From positions 1 through 53,323 of the forward strand of contig CALCIE010000051.1 in the NCBI GenBank assembly GCA_937907425.1: a stretch of 53,323 nt of DNA, given 5' to 3'. Within the stretch, counting starts at the first letter, position 1. Every line of letters starts with the position of its first letter. Below, piece by piece: positions 51,572-53,323 of this stretch. Source of the DNA: ZC4RG42 sp003242425. Its GTDB lineage: Bacteria; Pseudomonadota; Gammaproteobacteria; Burkholderiales; SG8-39. The notes beneath the pieces were generated by a model. The model was not told where the DNA came from and ran no database searches. It saw only the letters and a program-made list of their open reading frames with translations. The position numbers and the translations under genes were made by a program.

Positions 51572-52249
51572 ATGAACAGAACACCCGGCTTTGCCGCCCT
51601 GCTGCTCTGGCTGTGGGCGCTCTGCTTCGCTGGCATCGCGGCGGCGCAGGCGCCCGCCACGCACGATCACGGTTTCCACGATGCCGGGCACTGGGCGCGG
51701 ATTTTCGACAACCCCGATCGCGACACCTGGCAGAAGCCGGAGGAAGTCATCCGCGCCCTGGACCTGAAGCCGGACGCCGCCGTGGCCGACATCGGCGCCG
51801 GCACCGGCTATTTCGCCGTTCGCCTCGCCCGCGCCGTACCGAACGGACGCGTGTACGCGGTGGACGTGGAACAGGAGATGGTGGCCTATCTGGAGAAACG
51901 GGCGCGGCACGAGGGACTGTCCAACCTGCAACCCGTGCCCGCCGAACCGGACGACGCCCGGCTGCCCGAACCGGTGGACCTCGTGCTGATGGTCAACACC
52001 TACCATCACATCGAGGACCGCGAAGAGTACTTCGCCCGTCTGGCCAAGCTGCTCAAGCCCGGCGGGCGGCTCGCGATCATCGACTTCCGACCCGACGCGC
52101 CCATCGGCCCGCCGAAGCGCGTGCGCATCGAAGCGGAAAAGGTGATCGAGGAATTACAGGAGGCAGGTTACACGCTCTCGACGCGGCACGACTTCCTGCC
52201 GCATCAGTACTTCCTGATCCTCACGCCGAAGCCTGACGGGCGCTCCTGA
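51572..52249 (+). CDS. Exported SAM-dependent methyltransferase-like protein
   Basis: A 225-residue protein with a clear Sec signal (PGFAALLLWLWALCFAGIAAAQA) before a class I methyltransferase fold. The SAM motif is VADIGAGTGYFAVRLA (residues ~70-85), with VYAVDVEQEMVAYLEKRA and LVLMVNTYHHI also typical. SAM is cytoplasmic, so export of a functional enzyme would be odd. GAGGGA precedes the ATG. The last 29 bases overlap the end of the convergent 5'-nucleotidase gene. It follows the dehydrogenase by 40 bases and may be co-transcribed. Confidence 0.88.
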   Translation: MNRTPGFAALLLWLWALCFAGIAAAQAPATHDHGFHDAGHWARIFDNPDRDTWQKPEEVIRALDLKPDAAVADIGAGTGYFAVRLARAVPNGRVYAVDVEQEMVAYLEKRARHEGLSNLQPVPAEPDDARLPEPVDLVLMVNTYHHIEDREEYFARLAKLLKPGGRLAIIDFRPDAPIGPPKRVRIEAEKVIEELQEAGYTLSTRHDFLPHQYFLILTPKPDGRS

Positions 52250-52829
52250 TCCACTGCTCGCGCTGCTTGACGAGCTCGTACACCTCGTCCCAGGACTTCG
52301 CGCGCGGATCGGCGATGTGCTTGTTGGTGCTGTTGGCGAAACAGATGGCGTAGTGGCCCGCCCGGCGCAGCTCCTCGACGTTGTCCGGGCTGTCCTCCAC
52401 GTAGATATCCGCGCCGACCTGGTCCTTGTCCCGCATGAAGCACAGATCCCAGTACGGGATGCCGTTGTAATCCAGCCACTCGATGGTCTGCGAAACCGCA
52501 AGCTGATGGAAGAAGCGGATGAACAGCCGGTGGGTGATGATTCTGATCCGGAAGCCTTCCGAAGACAGCTTGCGCAACACCCGCCGCGCGCCCGGAATCA
52601 TCGGCATCGTCCGGAACAGGTCGCGTTCCGTCACCGCGAACCGGTGCAGGCTCGCGTACTCGTCGCCCTTGATGCCCCACTCGGACAGACCGAACGACAC
52701 ATCGGTCGTCATCTCTTCCAGCGGCCGCTCGAACCACTCGGCCGCGATCTCGCGCATGCGCGCGTAGAAGTCGGCACAGACGCCGTCGAGGTCCACGCCT
52801 AGAACGATTTGGCCGCTATCAGAAGGCAT
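52221..52829 (-). CDS. 5'(3')-deoxyribonucleotidase, NT5C type
   Basis: A 202-residue HAD-family phosphatase. The nucleophile motif is VDLDGVCADF (residues 12-21), followed by a short cap region, and the HAD III region is ADIYVEDSPDNVEEL with FANSTNKH. This matches the 5' nucleotidase, deoxy (C-type) family that hydrolyses (deoxy)nucleoside monophosphates. The ATG at 52829 has weak upstream AAGGGTAAT. It overlaps the methyltransferase gene at the 3' end. Confidence 0.85.
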   Translation of the reverse strand: MPSDSGQIVLGVDLDGVCADFYARMREIAAEWFERPLEEMTTDVSFGLSEWGIKGDEYASLHRFAVTERDLFRTMPMIPGARRVLRKLSSEGFRIRIITHRLFIRFFHQLAVSQTIEWLDYNGIPYWDLCFMRDKDQVGADIYVEDSPDNVEELRRAGHYAICFANSTNKHIADPRAKSWDEVYELVKQREQWIRSARQASA

Positions 52830-52873
52830 CGAATTACCCTTGTCTGATTATCCTTAGGTTTAGAGCTCGCACG

Positions 52874-53116
52874 CTATACCACGTTTGGAGCGGCTGCTAT
52901 TACAAAACAAAGATCTCGCTCTCCTTTACCCAACTCATCAAAGAAGATCTTGGCTCGTTGACGCCGGATATTGTTCGCCTTAGTAAGGGCCATAGCCTCT
53001 ACCGCCGATCCAATACCGTATGGAATCAATTGAACAAGCGCTCTAAGAACTGCGCTGTGTTCGTAACGCTGGATAAGCGTTTCAACAACAGTTGGCTTAC
53101 CGGCTTCATTTTCCAT
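52874..53116 (-). pseudogene. Truncated helical protein, N-terminal fragment
   Basis: An 80-residue ORF in AT-richer sequence. TLIQRYEHSAVLRALVQLIPYGIGSAVEAM and RAKIFFDELGKGERDL resemble, from my memory of such sequences, the start of a larger (~250-residue) bacterial protein family whose members continue with SEDFLH-like helices. Here the similarity stops at GERDL and ends in an unrelated short tail (CFVIAAAPNVV). I infer a decayed or truncated gene; a genuine small protein is not excluded. Confidence 0.5.
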
Positions 53117-53273
53117 TTTGTGTGCCTACTCGGCCATCATCTTTGATGACGCGTCACGAAATCGTCACACGAAAACTCCTTCGGTACCAATATCCGTTTC
53201 CTCCTGCCAGATAACGAAGGACTGAGTATCGCTAGCTGACAGCCATTCGCGGACACAAGCATCACCTCCCCGG
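53117..53273. other. AT-richer gap at the right end
   Basis: It contains only a 41-codon minus-strand frame (53137-53262) preceded by GGGGAGGTG directly abutting its ATG. I do not call this a gene because the spacing is too short and the product has no recognisable character. Confidence 0.35.
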
Positions 53274-53323
53274 CTAGTCGAGCTCCCGGTAATTGCGCGC
53301 AACCTGTTCCTGGTAGCGCAGCA
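53274..53323 (-). CDS. C-terminal end of a gene entering from the right
   Basis: The last 50 bases read on the minus strand as an open frame ending in LRYQEQVARNYRELD and a TAG stop. The amphipathic helical character suggests a real C terminus. Only 16 codons are visible, so the product cannot be identified, and GC content here returns to the high level of the rest of the window. Confidence 0.4.
   Translation of the reverse strand, partial: LRYQEQVARNYRELD

Noticed and set aside
53137..53262. 41-codon minus-strand ORF near the right end
   Set aside because: GGGGAGGTG directly abuts the ATG with no useful spacing, the peptide has no recognised features, and it lies in the degraded AT-rich block.

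Overview
The window is a GC-rich, gene-dense bacterial chromosome segment. It most resembles a betaproteobacterium, with a related gammaproteobacterium as the alternative. Supporting signs are a proteobacterial tmRNA 3' end, a qNOR-type nitric oxide reductase driven by a NorR/sigma-54 module, a COG4663-type TRAP transporter, and a suf operon of the regulator-B-C-D-S-U-T type. Most of the sequence looks like ordinary core and niche-adaptive chromosome. I see no insertion sequence, prophage or CRISPR array. The last ~500 bases are visibly more AT-rich and hold a gene remnant.

Layout: 1-2484 has the tmRNA end, a UbiB/AarF-type kinase-like protein and adenine phosphoribosyltransferase. 2489-4697 (minus) is an AraC regulator with a Bcr/CflA-type MFS exporter. 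4874-9626 (plus) has a TTC38-like TPR protein, an aldo/keto reductase, a secreted thermonuclease-fold protein and a CPA1 Na+/H+ antiporter. 9631-14530 (minus) is a TRAP operon (leader ORF, dctP, dctQ, dctM) ending in a cytoplasmic gamma-glutamyltransferase-like Ntn hydrolase. 14861-16845 has two small exported proteins and a ferric-reductase-like flavoprotein. 16846-27321 (minus) is a six-gene stress/transport array: HlyD-type fusion protein, RbbA, ABC-2 permease, Ca2+-type P-ATPase, YjdF and a second-type FtsH. 27444-29952 has a PIG-L deacetylase, a GNAT protein and a LEA2 lipoprotein.

30118-37986 (minus) carries gdhA behind a complete suf operon with near-continuous ATGA overlaps. Its promoter overlaps a tandem TTAGTACC repeat, probably the operator of the Rrf2 regulator encoded first. 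38182-43117 holds a small ribbon-helix-helix protein, a frameshifted amine oxidase-kelch fusion and a SulP transporter with a long upstream dyad. 43631-49288 has a DUF1080 protein and a nitric oxide defence unit: norR with a DUF454 gene on one side, and the di-iron repair protein plus norB on the other. Three GGT-N7-ACC sites and a sigma-54-like promoter lie between them. 49291-52829 contains small conserved proteins, a quinone-oxidoreductase-like dehydrogenase, an exported methyltransferase and a 5'-nucleotidase.

The most unusual items are the strongly translated 29-codon leader ORF before the TRAP operon, the amine oxidase-kelch fusion with a one-base frameshift, the coupling of the TRAP transporter to an Ntn hydrolase, the six-gene export/ATPase/protease array, and several unassigned dyads that look like operators. 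No large unknown defence or mobile system is visible.
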